A stretch of 64,000 nt of DNA from Megaustenia siamemsis. Taxonomy: Eukaryota; Mollusca; Gastropoda; Stylommatophora; Ariophantidae. Shown in pieces: positions 23,166-33,945 of this stretch. The stretch is taken from positions 17,565,296 to 17,629,295 of the forward strand of contig JAVIAB010000049.1 in NCBI GenBank assembly GCA_032433765.1. Direction: 5' to 3'. A program made the position numbers and the translations under genes. The stretch's first letter is position 1; every line of letters begins with the position of its first letter. The notes under the pieces were generated by a model that did not search any database, was not told the origin of the DNA, and saw nothing but the letters and a program-made list of their open reading frames with translations.

Positions 23166-23233
23166 ATTGATTTAAGACAGCCTGAGCCTGGTTTGCTTCT
23201 TGTTCTCGTCTTTGCTGTACTTTCTCTCGCATA
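23166..23233 (-). CDS. Host gene, exon 9 (charged helix)
   Basis: Acceptor ttggaacag ends at 23234 and the donor AAT|GTAAGG begins at 23165. The exon is 68 bases: a T that completes CG from exon 8 (Arg), 22 codons MREKVQQRREQEANQAQ...LNQ, and a trailing T. The segment is Gln/Glu/Arg-rich and continues the helical stretch that starts in exon 8, probably as a coiled coil. The length fits 1+66+1, so both neighbours stay in frame. Confidence 0.85.
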
Positions 23234-23486
23234 CTGTTCCAAAAAAAAAATATATACATGAATCTCATGTCCTCACTTCACTAACCACCACTATACCACA
23301 GCTCTGAACTAGCCCTCTTGTCCTCACTTCACTAACCACCACTATACCCATCTCTGATATTCTTGTAAATGTTAATCAAACCTGTTCAATAAAACAGATA
23401 AATGTACAATACAACAATATGAGTATGAAAGAAGAGGTGAAAAAAAAAATCAATGGTTACTTTCAAGACTTGAGAAGGTTCAGGGA

Positions 23487-23683
23487 TTTGAAGTTAGTGG
23501 CCATATTTTAAAATGACCAACAGCATATATTATATGTGACATGACTGGTATCATGCCAGGCCATATACTTTCTCAGGAAAATCATTTAAGGCTGGTGAAC
23601 CTAGGAGCTGTTGATTGGAATTAAACCTGACCTCTTGTCTTTAGTAGTCCAGTTCACTAATCACTGTGCTACCATGGCTAATA
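23487..23683 (-). mobile_element. SINE1, old diverged copy
   Basis: Recognisable blocks in order: gttagtggccatattt, gactggtatcatgccaggcc, atttaaggctggtgaacc, agtagtccagttcactaa. Many substitutions and no target duplication found. Much older than the copies at 25721 or 54601. Confidence 0.75.
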
Positions 23684-24025
23684 AACGAGGACTGTCTCAT
23701 AAAACAGGGTAGAGGACATCAACAAGAGGAGTTATGGAAAATGAGCCAAGGCTGTTATAAAAGTCACTTTGAAATCAAAATGTACCGACTTTAAGAGAAA
23801 TTAACAAAATAAATGTGGTACAAAGAAACAAAAAGAGAATTTATGAAGGAAAGTCTGAGGTACAGGCACAGCAAGTTCTCATCAAAGATAATCAGTTGTT
23901 AAACTCTTAATAGTCTGCTGAAGTACAGTGGTGACAATTCTCTACAATTATCAATCAAACAGATGTTTATTTCAAATATAAGATAAGTCTGTCAGCTATG
24001 GATATCCGCATAAACTCAAAATTGA

Positions 24026-24182
24026 GTTATTGATTTATTTGCAGGTCATCATCATCATTGCACTATGAACATGTCCATAGATGCTCAGATCCCCTGCTCA
24101 GCAAGTCTCAGTGTCCTGCGACTGACGACTCCAGTTCTGTGTTGGTTGACAAGTCTTCTTATACGTCCACTAAGTTTCTATT
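24026..24182 (-). mobile_element. LINE-R 3' fragment
   Basis: The plus strand gives ggtcatcatcatcattgcac ... aacatgtccatagatgctca ... tgtgttggttgacaagtctt, the reverse of the LINE-R C-terminus (INQHRTGV..., C-x2-C end). Confidence 0.8.
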
Positions 24183-24637
24183 GGTCTCATAATATGAAAT
24201 AAAAGCCAAAAAAAATGAAACTATGACACCTGTCTATGGTGAGGTACTTACTGTCAGGAATGTCTATAAAAGTAAATATTCCCTCCACTCATATGAAGTC
24301 ATAATGAATTTATTTCAAAATATCAAATTCAAGTATTCTAAGATATAAAGCTGGATTATAACAAAATTATAAAGTTCATTATCAAATAGTAGTAGCTTCC
24401 GTCAGTCATAGTTTACTATGGATTTGCAGCATCACTAGGAGGATTTTTTTCTCTATTCTACTGCTGTATATTTTTTTTGTCTATGAATCTGTCTTCTTCT
24501 TGCTTGAGATGCAGCTCTAGAGTATGTTTTCAAAGATTGCGGTTGGCTGCTATGTCTATGAGGCTGCAGGATTTATATTCAGTGTCAAATAGTATATCCA
24601 ATAATACATAACTTGCATTATAACTATTATTATTAAT

Positions 24638-25104
24638 ATCTATTGACCTTTCGAGCCGTAGCCAGCCCATAGGGCGAGACCAAGATACACCTTCTCCTAT
24701 CTGAATTTTTGTTCTAGCAGTTTTCTTTTAAAGATATTTTATCAAATCTCACCATCTGTCTCTGTTCTGTGCAAGCAGCTCTATCTCATTGAGAGAGCCA
24801 AATCCTGCTGCTCTTGCCTCTCTCATCAATGTTCTTCTGAGTGTCTCTCTGGGTCTTCCTCTTTTTCTCTTACCTGTTGTTTCGCATATGAGGGCTTGCT
24901 TTGCTATTCGATTATTATCTCGTCTCATCACATGTCCAACATATGACGATCGTCTTTTCTTGATTACTGAAGATATTAGTGGTTGACTGGTGATTTATAA
25001 TTTCCTCGTTTGTTTTGAATTCGTTCCACGCTATACCAAGTATTTTCCTTAGACATTTATTTTCTAATGCGTTCAACTTTGTTTCTATATCTCTTGTTGT
25101 TAAT
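24638..25104 (-). mobile_element. LINE-A, diverged 5'-truncated copy
   Basis: Minus strand: RDNNRIAKQALICETTGKRK, RGRPRETLRRTLMREARAAG, with a lesion near 25000 in the region that should read NEEIREIANQ. The family 3' end lies at 24638. No clean duplication. Confidence 0.85.
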
Positions 25105-25112
25105 AATAATAA

Positions 25113-25362
25113 TATAACACTAGGTGTATAAGGAATATGATGTTAGTGACAATATTTTCCCATGACCACTGCACATTTTTAGGTTATGTGGTTGGTATTC
25201 ACTCCAGGCCGCCTTTACTTCCCAGAAAAATCTCTGGTACCCATTTATAGAGGCTGGGTAATCTCCAGAACCTTGTTGGTCCAAAAAAAATATGCACCAC
25301 TTCAGGGAATTGAACTCGGACCCCTTCAGATCAGGAAGTGATCACACTAACCACTCAGGCTG
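25113..25362 (-). mobile_element. SINE2 copy
   Basis: Same layout as the 10958 element: ggtgtataaggaatatgatg, gcacatttttaggttatgtg, ttcccagaaaaatctctggt, ccaaaaaaaatatgcaccac, cactaaccactcaggctg. Directly abuts LINE-A. Confidence 0.75.
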
Positions 25363-25469
25363 CAGTCTGTAAAACCTGAAACAAATTATTGGTTAAGTAA
25401 ATGTACATGTTTCCATAACAGTATTTTCTTTCACAGGGTGAGCTTGCCAGCCAGTTGCCAGCTTGCCAG

Positions 25470-26022
25470 TTAACTCTTTCCGTACAGAAACTTTATACCG
25501 ATGGAACAGAAGAGATTTCAGAGACAAACTTTTGTATGGTTTTAAGAATCAATCTACATATTTATATTTATCTAACATATAACATATTAAATATGAATTT
25601 TTAGATAATTGAACAAGGTATTAGATTTCACCAATGCCAAGATGATACAAGTCAAGTAAAAAGAAAGAATATGGTTTGATGACAGTTCACACTAATCAAA
25701 TTGAGAGTGACACACTATGTAAAAAAAAAAAGTAAAGTACCCCTGTCATGCCAAGTGGCGTATAGGGAATATGGTGTTAGTGACCATAAATTTTACAGAC
25801 CTTCAGCACATAATTTTTGGGGTAATGTGGTAGGTATTACGCCCGTGCTGCTTCACTTTCCCAGAAAAATATCCGGTACCCATTTAAGGCTGGGTGAACC
25901 CGGAAGCCGTCGGTTGGGATCGAACCATACCCCTTGTCCTTTGTAGTCCAGTTCACTAACCACTGAGCTATTGCGGCTCCGATACACTATGTGGCTGCGT
26001 TGAAACGTATGGAAAGAGTTAA
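25470..26022 (+). mobile_element. MITE-P1 with SINE1 inserted
   Basis: Terminal inverted repeats ttaactctttccgtac (25470) and gtatggaaagagttaa (ending 26022), TTAA at both ends. About 281 bases without the SINE. The interior matches 54533: gaatttttagataattgaac, aaggtattagatttcaccaa. Confidence 0.93.
25721..25983 (-). mobile_element. SINE1, full length, inside MITE-P1
   Basis: Complete head (cactgagctattgcggctc in reverse) to T-rich tail (aaaaagtaaagtacccctgt). 9-base duplication acactatgt at 25712-25720 and 25984-25992. Confidence 0.95.
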
Positions 26023-26099
26023 ACCATCCTTTTTCTTCAAATGCCACACAGATTTTTTCAATCTTGACTCCTGAGAGTGATCAACTGTATTCCAATTTC

Positions 26100-27648
26100 T
26101 TCTTGACACTGTTAAGCAAAAGGTGTTTGAAAGCAGACTGAGGGAACTATTTAAATACATGACTAGGCCAAACCCCCATGACAACATTAACAACCTAAAA
26201 TGTAGAGCCCAAACCACCATCTTCAGACTGAGAACCGGTCATGTACCACTGAACAACCACTTCAATAGAATACAACGACGGTCATGTACCACTGAACAAC
26301 CACATCAATAGAATACAACGACGGTCATGTACCACTGAACAACCACATCAATAGAATACAACGACGGTCATATACCACTGAACAACCACTTCAATAGAAT
26401 ACAACGACGGTCATGTACCACTGAACAACCACATCAATAGAATACAACGATGGTCATGTACCACTGAACAACCACATCAATAGAATACAACGACGGTCAT
26501 GTACCACTGAACAACCACATCAATAGAATACAACGACGGTCATGTACCACTGAACAACCACATCAATAGAATACAATGACGGTCATGTACCACTGAACAA
26601 CCACATCAATAGAATACAACGACGGTCATGTACCACTGAACAACCACATCAATAGAATACAACGACGGTCATGTACCACTGAACAACCACATCAATAGAA
26701 TACAACGACGGTCATGTACCACTGAACAACCACATCAATAGAATACAACGACGGTCATGTACCACTGAACAACCACATCAATAGAATACAACGACGGTCA
26801 TGTACCACTGAACAACCACATCAATAGAATACAACGACGGTCATGTACCACTGAACAACCACATCAATAGAATACAACGACGGTCATGTACCACTGAACA
26901 ACCACATCAATAGAATACAACGACGGTCATGTACCACTGAACAACCACATCAATAGAATACAACGACGGTCATGTACCACTGAACAACCACATCAATAGA
27001 ATACAACGACGGTCATGTACCACTGAACAACCACATCAATAGAATACAACGACGGTCATGTACCACTGAACAACCACATCAATAGAATACAACGACGGTC
27101 ATGTACCACTGAACAACCACATCAATAGAATACAACGACGGTCATGTACCACTGAACAACCACATCAATAGAATACAACGACGGTCATGTACCACTGAAC
27201 AACCACATCAATAGAATACAACGACGGTCATGTACCACTGAACAACCACATCAATAGAATACAATGACGGTCATGTACCACTGAACAACCACATCAATAG
27301 AATACAACGACGGTCATGTACCACTGAACAACCACATCAATAGAATACAACGACGGTCATGTACCACTGAACAACCACATCAATAGAATACAACGACGGT
27401 CATGTACCACTGAACAACCACATCAATAGAATACAATGAAACCAAACTCCAGCATGTCTGCTTTGTGAAAACCCACATGAAACAGTGGAACAACACCTGT
27501 TTCAATGCCCAAAGCTCACCAACATCAAAGCAACTCTACTTCCTCAAATACCTAATAAATGGAACACCTTGTATGGAACTACAAGGTAACTCAGAAACAG
27601 CTGCAGATATTACATGGCATTGGGCCGAAGCGTGTCAGCTCACAGGCT
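26100..27648 (+). mobile_element. LINE-R2 C-terminal region carrying an internal array
   Basis: Left flank encodes SRLRELFKYMTRPNPHDN, KCRAQTTIFRLRTGHVPLNN, HFNRIQRR. Right flank, in another frame, encodes CENPHETVEQHLFQCPKLTN. This is the order known at the C-terminus of RNase H LINEs (IFRLRTGH, then a Cys/His knuckle). The two are separated by about 1.2 kb of 43-base repeats at 26236-27437. Confidence 0.85.
26236..27437. repeat. Minisatellite, 43-base unit, about 28 copies, born inside LINE-R2
   Basis: The unit is ggtcatgtaccactgaacaa + ccacatcaatagaatacaac + gac, period measured at 26281 and 26324. The first unit is the LINE's own TGHVPLNNHFNRI codons. 43 is not a multiple of three, so the expansion destroys the frame. 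Copies are almost identical, so homogenisation is recent. Confidence 0.97.
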
Positions 27649-27659
27649 GCTGGATTCAT

Positions 27660-28106
27660 CTATCTATCTATTTTCCTTTCGAGCCGAAGACAGCACATAG
27701 GGCAGAGCCACATCCTCAAAAACAGAAACCTTGCGTGCCAAAACGGCACATATTGCAGAGATCGCTGCTTCTAAAATCTATGGCTCTGTTTCCATAACAA
27801 TACTTTTTTACAATGACAGCTTGTCAAGCCATCAATCAACCTCCTTAGTCACCTCTTACGACATGCCTGGAAGGTCACTATTCTTTCTATCTATCTATCT
27901 ACTGTTCTTTCGAGCCAAAGACGGCACATAGGGCAGAACCACAATCTCAAAAACAGAATCCTTGCGTGCCAAAGTGGCACATATTGCAGAAATCACTGCT
28001 CTAAAATATATGGCGCTGTTTCCATAACAATACTTTTTACAATGACAGCTTGTCAAGCCACTATTCTTTACTTCCCTCATAATGAGGTCCCAGTAACATA
28101 CGGGAA
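27660..28106 (-). mobile_element. Element F, outer copy
   Basis: A non-coding element of about 264 bases. The minus strand starts ttcccgtatgttactgggac and ends gtgctgtcttcggctcgaaa + ggaaaatagatagatag. Flanked by an 11-base duplication gctggattcat at 27649-27659 and 28107-28117. A second copy sits inside it. Its last 45 or so bases resemble the LINE-A 3' end. Confidence 0.9.
27887..28058 (-). mobile_element. Element F, inner truncated copy
   Basis: A 172-base copy nested in the outer one. 11-base duplication cactattcttt at 27876-27886 and 28059-28069. Truncated at gcttgtcaagc on its 5' side. Confidence 0.92.
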
Positions 28107-28140
28107 GCTGGATTCATAACAACAACAAAATAGAACCTAC

Positions 28141-28248
28141 CGCTGCACAGCTTTTTCTTTAGCCAACTGTCTTTCCTGTGCACTGCCATGGTGAGGATGT
28201 ACTTTCACACTGATCTGCTGTGTTGCCTTAGTCATATTTTCCTCCATT
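28141..28248 (-). CDS. Host gene, exon 8
   Basis: Acceptor gattgttgcag ends at 28249 and the donor CG|GTAGGT starts at 28140. The first A completes AG from exon 7 (Arg). The exon encodes MEENMTKATQQISVKVHPHH, then GSAQERQLAKEKAVQ, ending in CG (phase 2). 108 bases = 1+105+2. A His-rich turn (HPHHG) precedes a charged helix that runs on into exon 9. The donor lies only 23 bases from the end of the element F target duplication. Confidence 0.87.
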
Positions 28249-28309
28249 CTGCAACAATCCACAGTTTGTGTTAAATAATTAGGTCACTAGGTCAAAATAG
28301 TAAAGCGAA

Positions 28310-28480
28310 CCAATTCAGAGGAAGAGGTATGTTTATAGCACTCGAAAAAAAATGACAAATAATCAACATAAAAAAAACAAAGAACGATATATGGACCGAA
28401 GCAGGATCAAACCCGTACCCAATTTGCATGGCACAGTGCCTTACCACGAAAAAAAGAAAAATAGTAAACCAGATGCTCAC
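28310..28480 (-). mobile_element. tRNA-headed SINE fragment (SINE6)
   Basis: The minus strand has tggtaaggcactgtgcc and a B box gggtttgatcc (plus 28404-28414, ggatcaaaccc). The 3' part (agaggaagaggtatgttta ... tgacaaataatcaac) is the same sequence that forms the arms of the inverted repeat at 51751. Confidence 0.6.
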
Positions 28481-28795
28481 AGCAGCAAACACATTCACAC
28501 TGCTGTAACGTATAGTAACACCGATTGGAAGAGCCAGTAAAGTATTAACTAAAGGATAAACAAAGCCAGGGTAGGTTTTGCTATTTTGACATTTGTGCGG
28601 GTTTCCTCTGTGTCTGTTTGTGTAATACTTCACGCTGTTTACTAACGACTTTCACACACAGCTCCACCCTGACGTCTGTTCTGCAACCCTCCATTCGTTC
28701 ATTGCCACACCGAGAATGAGCACCATACTGACTCAAAATTATTGAACAAGACAATGTATTCCTAAAATAGGCCTAAACTTTGACAGTTTCTGTCC

Positions 28796-29040
28796 GTCCG
28801 TTCGTCCATCCATCCATCCATCCATCCATCCATCCATCCATCCATTCATTCATTTTTCTCTCAAGCCAAAGAAGACACATATGGTGGAAGTCATAGTTCT
28901 CCATGATTGATGATTTGCTGCTGGTTCTTGTAGGTCTTTGCTGTTTCCTTGTCCCATGATGGAGCCTTCCCTCGTAATTGTTTTTGCATAGCACTTCTCA
29001 TAGTCTTCCATGTTTTCTTTTACTAGATGGTTTCCACATG
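28796..29040 (-). mobile_element. (CCAT)n tract and unclassified LINE 3' fragment
   Basis: About 12 CCAT units at 28806-28852, then a minus-strand piece reading [12 protein letters not shown] and REGSIMGQG, like the last residues of LINE ORFs. Family uncertain. Confidence 0.4.
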
Positions 29041-29269
29041 AATGCCTGATGGGGAAGTCTTTCTTAATTCATTCTCAGCATATGACTGATATACTTACAA
29101 CACCTTCTTCTTATAAAGTTCAATGCGTACTCTTGTTTAGATTCAACATGTATCTGTTCATACGAAATATACTCTTTTAGCTTAAGTTTTAGATCCTATG
29201 TAGACATTTATTTATCCATTCAATACTGCACACAAACTAAGGAATTATTAGATTAGAAATAATATTTAT

Positions 29270-31310
29270 ATCTTACCCTTAGACCACCCAGCCCCCCTCC
29301 CCAGAGGTTTATATCTTACTCTTAGACCACACCCCATCCCCAAGGCTTATCTTACCCCTACCCACCCCTCAAGGTTTATATCTTGCCTCAAGACCACCCA
29401 ACCCCCCACTCCCCACTCCCAAGGTTTAAATCTTACCCCTAGACCACCCAGCCCTGCCCCCCCCAAGGTTTATATCTTACCGCTAGACCAACCCCCCCCC
29501 CCCAAGGCTTATATCTTACCACTAGACCACCCAGCCCCCCAATGTTGATATCTTACCACTATACCACCCCCCCAAGGCTTATATCTTACCACTAGACCAC
29601 CAAGCGCCCCCCAATGTTTATATCTTACCTCTATACCATCCCCCCCAAGGTTTATATCTTACCACTAGACCACCCAGCCCCCCCCCCAATGTTGATATCT
29701 TACCGCTATACCACCCCCACCCCCCAAGGTTTATATCTTACCACTAGACCACCCAGGCCCCCCCCCCCAATGTTGATATCTTACCGCTATACCACCCCCC
29801 TCAAGGCATATATCTTACCACTATGTTATAGGGTTGCACACAAGTCTCTCTTGTTACACAATTATATTCAGTTTATTGATCATCAAACATTATTCATCAA
29901 CATTATTCATCAACTTACGAACTTGTAAGTCTACTTACACTTGTGAGAATTTATGAACACACACAACTTGAATTAATCTTTCACTGTCTTCCAAAGCTAC
30001 TTCACACCTATAATTATAACTTGTTGATTCTTAACTGACTTGGCTAACTCAAGACTTCTACTCTTAACTTCTCACTGTTCTGACTCTAACTGTTTCTAAA
30101 CTGCTTAACTGCTTCTTGTCTAGATCTTTCTACTCTGTCCTAACTTAACTGACTTAGTCTACATTCTACTTTCTCTTCTAAAAATCTCTGGCTTAACTTC
30201 TCTGTCCTAACTCCTTGTTCTTCTAAAATCTCTGGCTTGACTTACTTTCTTCTTGTGCCGGACTTTAAATACTCCTCAACTCTCTCTTCCACCTGAGGCT
30301 CAGCAGCCAATCAGCTGCTGCCGAGCACCCCTGCGACCCTATGATCCAAGTATTTTGTCACTCAACGTTTACGTGTCCAGTGTCCACCATCTGTGACTCA
30401 CCTGAACTTTCCCAAATTTGGACAAAGCATCCTGTTTCCCCGAAATCTCTACGCCCTATTTGGTGACATAATGTTACCTCATGACAATGACCTCTCCTGG
30501 AAGTTGGATGACTACTTATTTATCAGCCGGGCCAAAGTCATGGGGTCAACGCATGCTCATCACAATAACTAACAACTACTAGTTGTTGTGAACATGGACA
30601 CTCGTGGAGCTTTGACAATAACACCACGAGGTCGTTGCATGTAACTAAACTTTTCCATGTAGTGAGACATTGTGTCGTTCCACTATTCTGGACCTCTCCT
30701 TCGGTGCGTCACTACCCACCCTCTACAACTGGTGAGTGGGGATCATGTAACCTCCCATCGCTTTGTCCAATACTCTGAACCTCACTCCTTCCTCCTGGTT
30801 ACTACCCTTCTCCTATAACCTCTACTATAACTAAACTTCTGACTCACTAGTTATACTGAAATACCATCATTATAGTTAAATCTGCTGGTCGCCACTATAT
30901 GATACTGCTATCCTCTATTCAAAGAGCGGTAACGATTCAGTATCTGCTCTCTTTAGCATACTCTGTTACAACTAGACCACCCAGCCCCCTCCCCCCAATG
31001 TTTATATCTTACCTCTATACCCCCCCCCCCAAGGTTTATATCTTACCACTAGACCACCCAGCCCCCCCCCCCCATGTTGATATCTTACCTCTATACCACC
31101 CCCCACACCCCAAGGTTTATATCTTACCACTAGACCACCCAGCACCCCCACCACCCCCCCCCCCCAATGTTTATATCTTACCTCTATACCACCCCCCCCC
31201 CCCAAGGTTTATATCTTACCCATATACTACCCAGCCCCCCACCAAGTTTATGTTTTACCCTAAGATCATCCAGCCCCCTCCAAAGGCTGACATCTTACCT
31301 GACACCACCA
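29270..31310. repeat. C-rich minisatellite, split by a solo LTR
   Basis: Units of about 38-45 bases alternate: aggtttatatcttaccacta + gaccacccagcccccc, and aatgttgatatcttaccgct + ataccacccccc. C-tracts vary from 4 to 11. Left part 29270-29823, right part 30971-31310. It lies 22 bases from the donor of exon 7. Confidence 0.95.
29824..30970 (-). mobile_element. Solo LTR, 1147 bases
   Basis: Ends are TG...CA on both strands; on the minus strand it begins TGTAACAGAGTATGC and ends CCCTATAACA. It is flanked by the 4-base duplication acta (29820-29823 and 30971-30974), and joining the flanks restores the array unit ttaccactagaccaccc. On the minus strand an ATTGG motif is followed by GAGTATTTAAAGTCC (TATA-like, near 30270), and AATAAA lies near 29880. 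No internal retroelement genes are present, so it fits an LTR left after recombination between two LTRs. Confidence 0.85.
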
Positions 31311-31332
31311 AGCCCTTATATTATAATCCTAC

Positions 31333-31450
31333 CTGGCAGCTGTATTCATGACAAATTCCACAAAGTCCCGATACTCCTGGCAACAGTACAGTGATTCTGG
31401 TGCCTGGGAAAGTTGTTGGTCGAGAGTTGGGAAAGATTTAACATCAACAC
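31333..31450 (-). CDS. Host gene, exon 7 (second half of the Cys segment)
   Basis: Acceptor ttattgttgcag ends at 31451 and the donor CAG|GTAGGA begins at 31332. GT joins G from exon 6 (Gly), then VDVKSFPTLDQQLSQAPESL, YCCQEYRDFVEFVMNTAA, ending AG (phase 2). 118 bases = 2+114+2. With exon 6 it forms C-x2-C (ICEFCG) followed 22-24 residues later by CC, a possible zinc-binding arrangement (inference). The acceptor and first 15-17 bases also exist as a diverged duplicate at 32059. Confidence 0.88.
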
Positions 31451-32165
31451 CTGCAACAATAAAATCAGCTCTATGCCACATTCAGGAATAACTGGTTACT
31501 ACTCAAAACACTTTTGTTAACAATGGAGTGGAACTAAGTCTTCTTCTTCTTTTACCTTTCAGCTCCCTATGGAGCATAGGTCTTCAACAAACACTTTCCA
31601 AGTTGTTCTGTTTCTTGCCATTCTTTTAAGATCATTCCATGTCTTCCCCATCATCTTCATCTCTGCTTCTATCTGTCTTCTCCAAGAATTTCTTGATCTT
31701 CCTCTTTGTCTTTTCCCCTGCTGATTCCAAAAAAGAGCCTGTTGTGTAATACTTTCAGTTGGCTTCCGCAGTGTGTGTACTATCCAGGGCATCGTCTTCG
31801 CTGTATCTCTTTATCCACTGGTATTTGACTGGTACATTTCCATAATTCTATGTTAGTGATTTTGTCCTGCCATTTCCATCCTTTATTCTGCGTAAGCATC
31901 CATAAATGAAAGTCTGTATCTTCATGATTGTCAATTTTGTTGTTCTCCATGTTTCACAGCCATATAATAGGACTGACTTAACATTGGAGTTGAAAATTTT
32001 TATTTTTGTAATTAACCTAATTTCTTTGGACTTCCATATGTTTCCCAGTGCAACAAAAAATTTAACGTTAACACCTGCAACAACAAAATCAGCTCTAAGC
32101 CCCATTCATGAATAACTGGTCACAACTCAAAACGCCTTTTGTTAACAATGGAGTGGAACTAAGTC
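31434..32165. repeat. Pair of ~107-base direct repeats flanking LINE-C
   Basis: 31434-31540 and 32059-32165 are about 85-90% alike by eye: tttaacatcaacacctgcaa versus tttaacgttaacacctgcaa, both ending caatggagtggaactaagtc. The left copy includes the exon 7 acceptor and the start of the exon. The right copy carries the same acceptor sequence (gttgttgcag). Confidence 0.9.
31541..32058 (-). mobile_element. LINE-C, 5'-truncated, between the direct repeats
   Basis: Minus strand: [89 protein letters not shown]. One frameshift. (GAA)n tail at its left edge. Confidence 0.9.
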
Positions 32166-32345
32166 GATGGCTGTCAAACAAAAATTAGTATAGGCTTTCC
32201 ATCTCAAGATATAAATTGATGTGTCAAAGTAAACCTCGTTCAAGAGTGTACGCAGCAAAAAGGTGACTTTTCCAGTGATAAACTTTCTTTTATTCTTAGA
32301 CATAAGTGATCATGTTTAGCACAATGTTGGAAAGAGTATAGTTCA

Positions 32346-32515
32346 GTTGTAATTGTAGTAAGTCGAAGGCCCCGGTATCACTGCAAACAAATTAAAATCC
32401 ATAATTGCTCAACCTCCCGTGCCAGTGGAATCATTGAAGAATCCAAACAAAGAAAGGTAGCTACAGTTCTCATCATAGCAGCCACAGCCAAAAGACATAA
32501 GGCACAGCTGCACTG
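32346..32515 (+). repeat. Element H, 3'-part fragment
   Basis: ccccggtatcactgcaaac ... tgcccgtgccagtggaatca-type sequence through aaagacataaggcacagctg reverse-matches 45285-45440. Family of unknown nature. Confidence 0.6.
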
Positions 32516-32519
32516 AAAC

Positions 32520-32830
32520 AGGACAAAATCACCAACATAGAATTATGGAAATGTACCAGTCAAATACCAGTGGATAAAGAGATACAGCGAAGACGATGGC
32601 GCTGGATAGGACATACACTACGGAAGCCAACTGAAAGTATTACACAACAGGCCCTTTTTTGGAATCCCCAGGGGAAAAGACAAAGAGGAAGACCAAGGAA
32701 TTCTTGGAGAAGACAGATAGAAGCAGAGATGAAGATGATGGGGAAGACATGGAATGATCGTAAAAAAATGGCAAAAAACAGAATGACTTGGAAAATGTTT
32801 GTTGAAGACCTATGTTCCACTGGGAGCTAA
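32520..32830 (+). mobile_element. LINE-C C-terminal copy
   Basis: Plus frame: [70 protein letters not shown]. The frame is open from 32570 to the stop. It ends ggagctaaaaaggtataaag with an A-rich tail. Confidence 0.9.
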
Positions 32831-32949
32831 AAAGGTATAAAGAAAAAAAAAAAAAAGAGAGCACTGAAATTGAAAGCAGTATATTGGAATGAATATATTC
32901 AGTATAAGATGTTTCTTGGTGGTAATAGGTCTTGGTTTGACCTGCTGAT

Positions 32950-33177
32950 CTTCAAGTGGCGTATAGAGAATATGGTGTTAGCGACCATAAATTTTACAGA
33001 CTTTCGGCACATGATTTTTGGGGTAACGTGGTCAGTATTACGCCTGCGCCGCTTTACTTTCCCAAAAAAATCCGGCACCCATTTAAGGCTGGGTGAACCC
33101 GGAAGCCGTCGGTTGGAATCGAACCCTACCCCTTGTCCTTTGTAGTCCAGTTTACTAACCACTGAGCTAACACGGCT
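32950..33177 (-). mobile_element. SINE1, 3'-truncated
   Basis: From caagtggcgtatagagaata to cactgagctaacacggctc. The usual agtaaagtacccccgtc end is missing, replaced by gctgatcttcaag. The head is intact with A and B boxes in reverse. Confidence 0.88.
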
Positions 33178-33239
33178 CCCCTTGTCTTAAGGTAAATGGG
33201 GTAAAGGTCAAGGTAAAGTATGAGACTTGAATCAGCATC

Positions 33240-33525
33240 TTAGTATGCAAGTTTTCACCCATATGTGCTCGGCCGCCTATCCAGAAGTGTTCGGAGACTT
33301 CTGAATAATGTCGCTTCAAGCATCAAAACTCACGATGCGAGGTGGTATTCCTCATTTTCCCAGAGTAATACCCTGATACCCATTTCTGCCAGTGGCTGGG
33401 TCAACCACAGAGGTATTTTTTTTCCAACCATGAGTACAACTCACACTGCTTTCAGCAGGGATCAAACACGTGTTGTCCGAATGTCGGTAGCCCAGTTGGG
33501 TGATTTTTCCAACTTGGCTACTAAA
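33240..33525 (-). mobile_element. SINE4 (tRNA-headed, shares a core with SINE1)
   Basis: The minus strand has an A box tagccaagttgg (plus 33509-33520) and a B box gtttgatccc (plus 33468-33478). The body ttcccagagtaataccctga ... cccatttctgccagtggctg parallels the SINE1/SINE2 block ttcccagaaaaa..ggtacccattt..ggctggg. Confidence 0.65.
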
Positions 33526-33641
33526 GCCAAAGAAAAGAAATATGTGTAGAAATATCTGTCTTGGAGGAGTAGTTAGCGGTCACCAGTATGGCCGAGTAGA
33601 ACAAACGTCAAGCCTTTACTGAGATCAGACCTTTCATTCTC

Positions 33642-33945
33642 AGATAAGGGAAGGGAGGCAAAGGTGTCTCACAGCAGTAGAGCTGGAAGCTGTCAATGGC
33701 CCACAACTGATAACTTGTGCCAGGATCAGATCTTTCATCCTCAGATAAGGGAAGGGAGGCAAAGGTGTCTTACAGCAGTAGAGCTGGAAGCTGTCAATGG
33801 CCCACAACTGATAACTTGTGCCAGGATCAGATCTTTCATCCTCAGATAAGGGAAGGGAGGCAAAGGTGTCTCACAGCAGTAGAGCTGGAAGCTGTCAATG
33901 GCCCACAGCTGATAACTTGTGCCAGGATCAGAACAGGACCCTACT
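33642..33945. repeat. Tandem repeat, 101-base unit, 3 copies
   Basis: cagataagggaagggaggca recurs at 33642, 33742 and 33843. The unit continues ctcacagcagtagagctgga, agctgtcaatggcccacaac. A single diverged relative of this family lies at 50870-51060, so the array grew from a dispersed repeat. Confidence 0.92.

Noticed and set aside
30899..31351. Pro/Tyr-rich frames (SYLYTPPP and similar)
   Set aside because: Translation of the C-rich minisatellite beside the solo LTR; C-tract lengths vary, so frames are not conserved.
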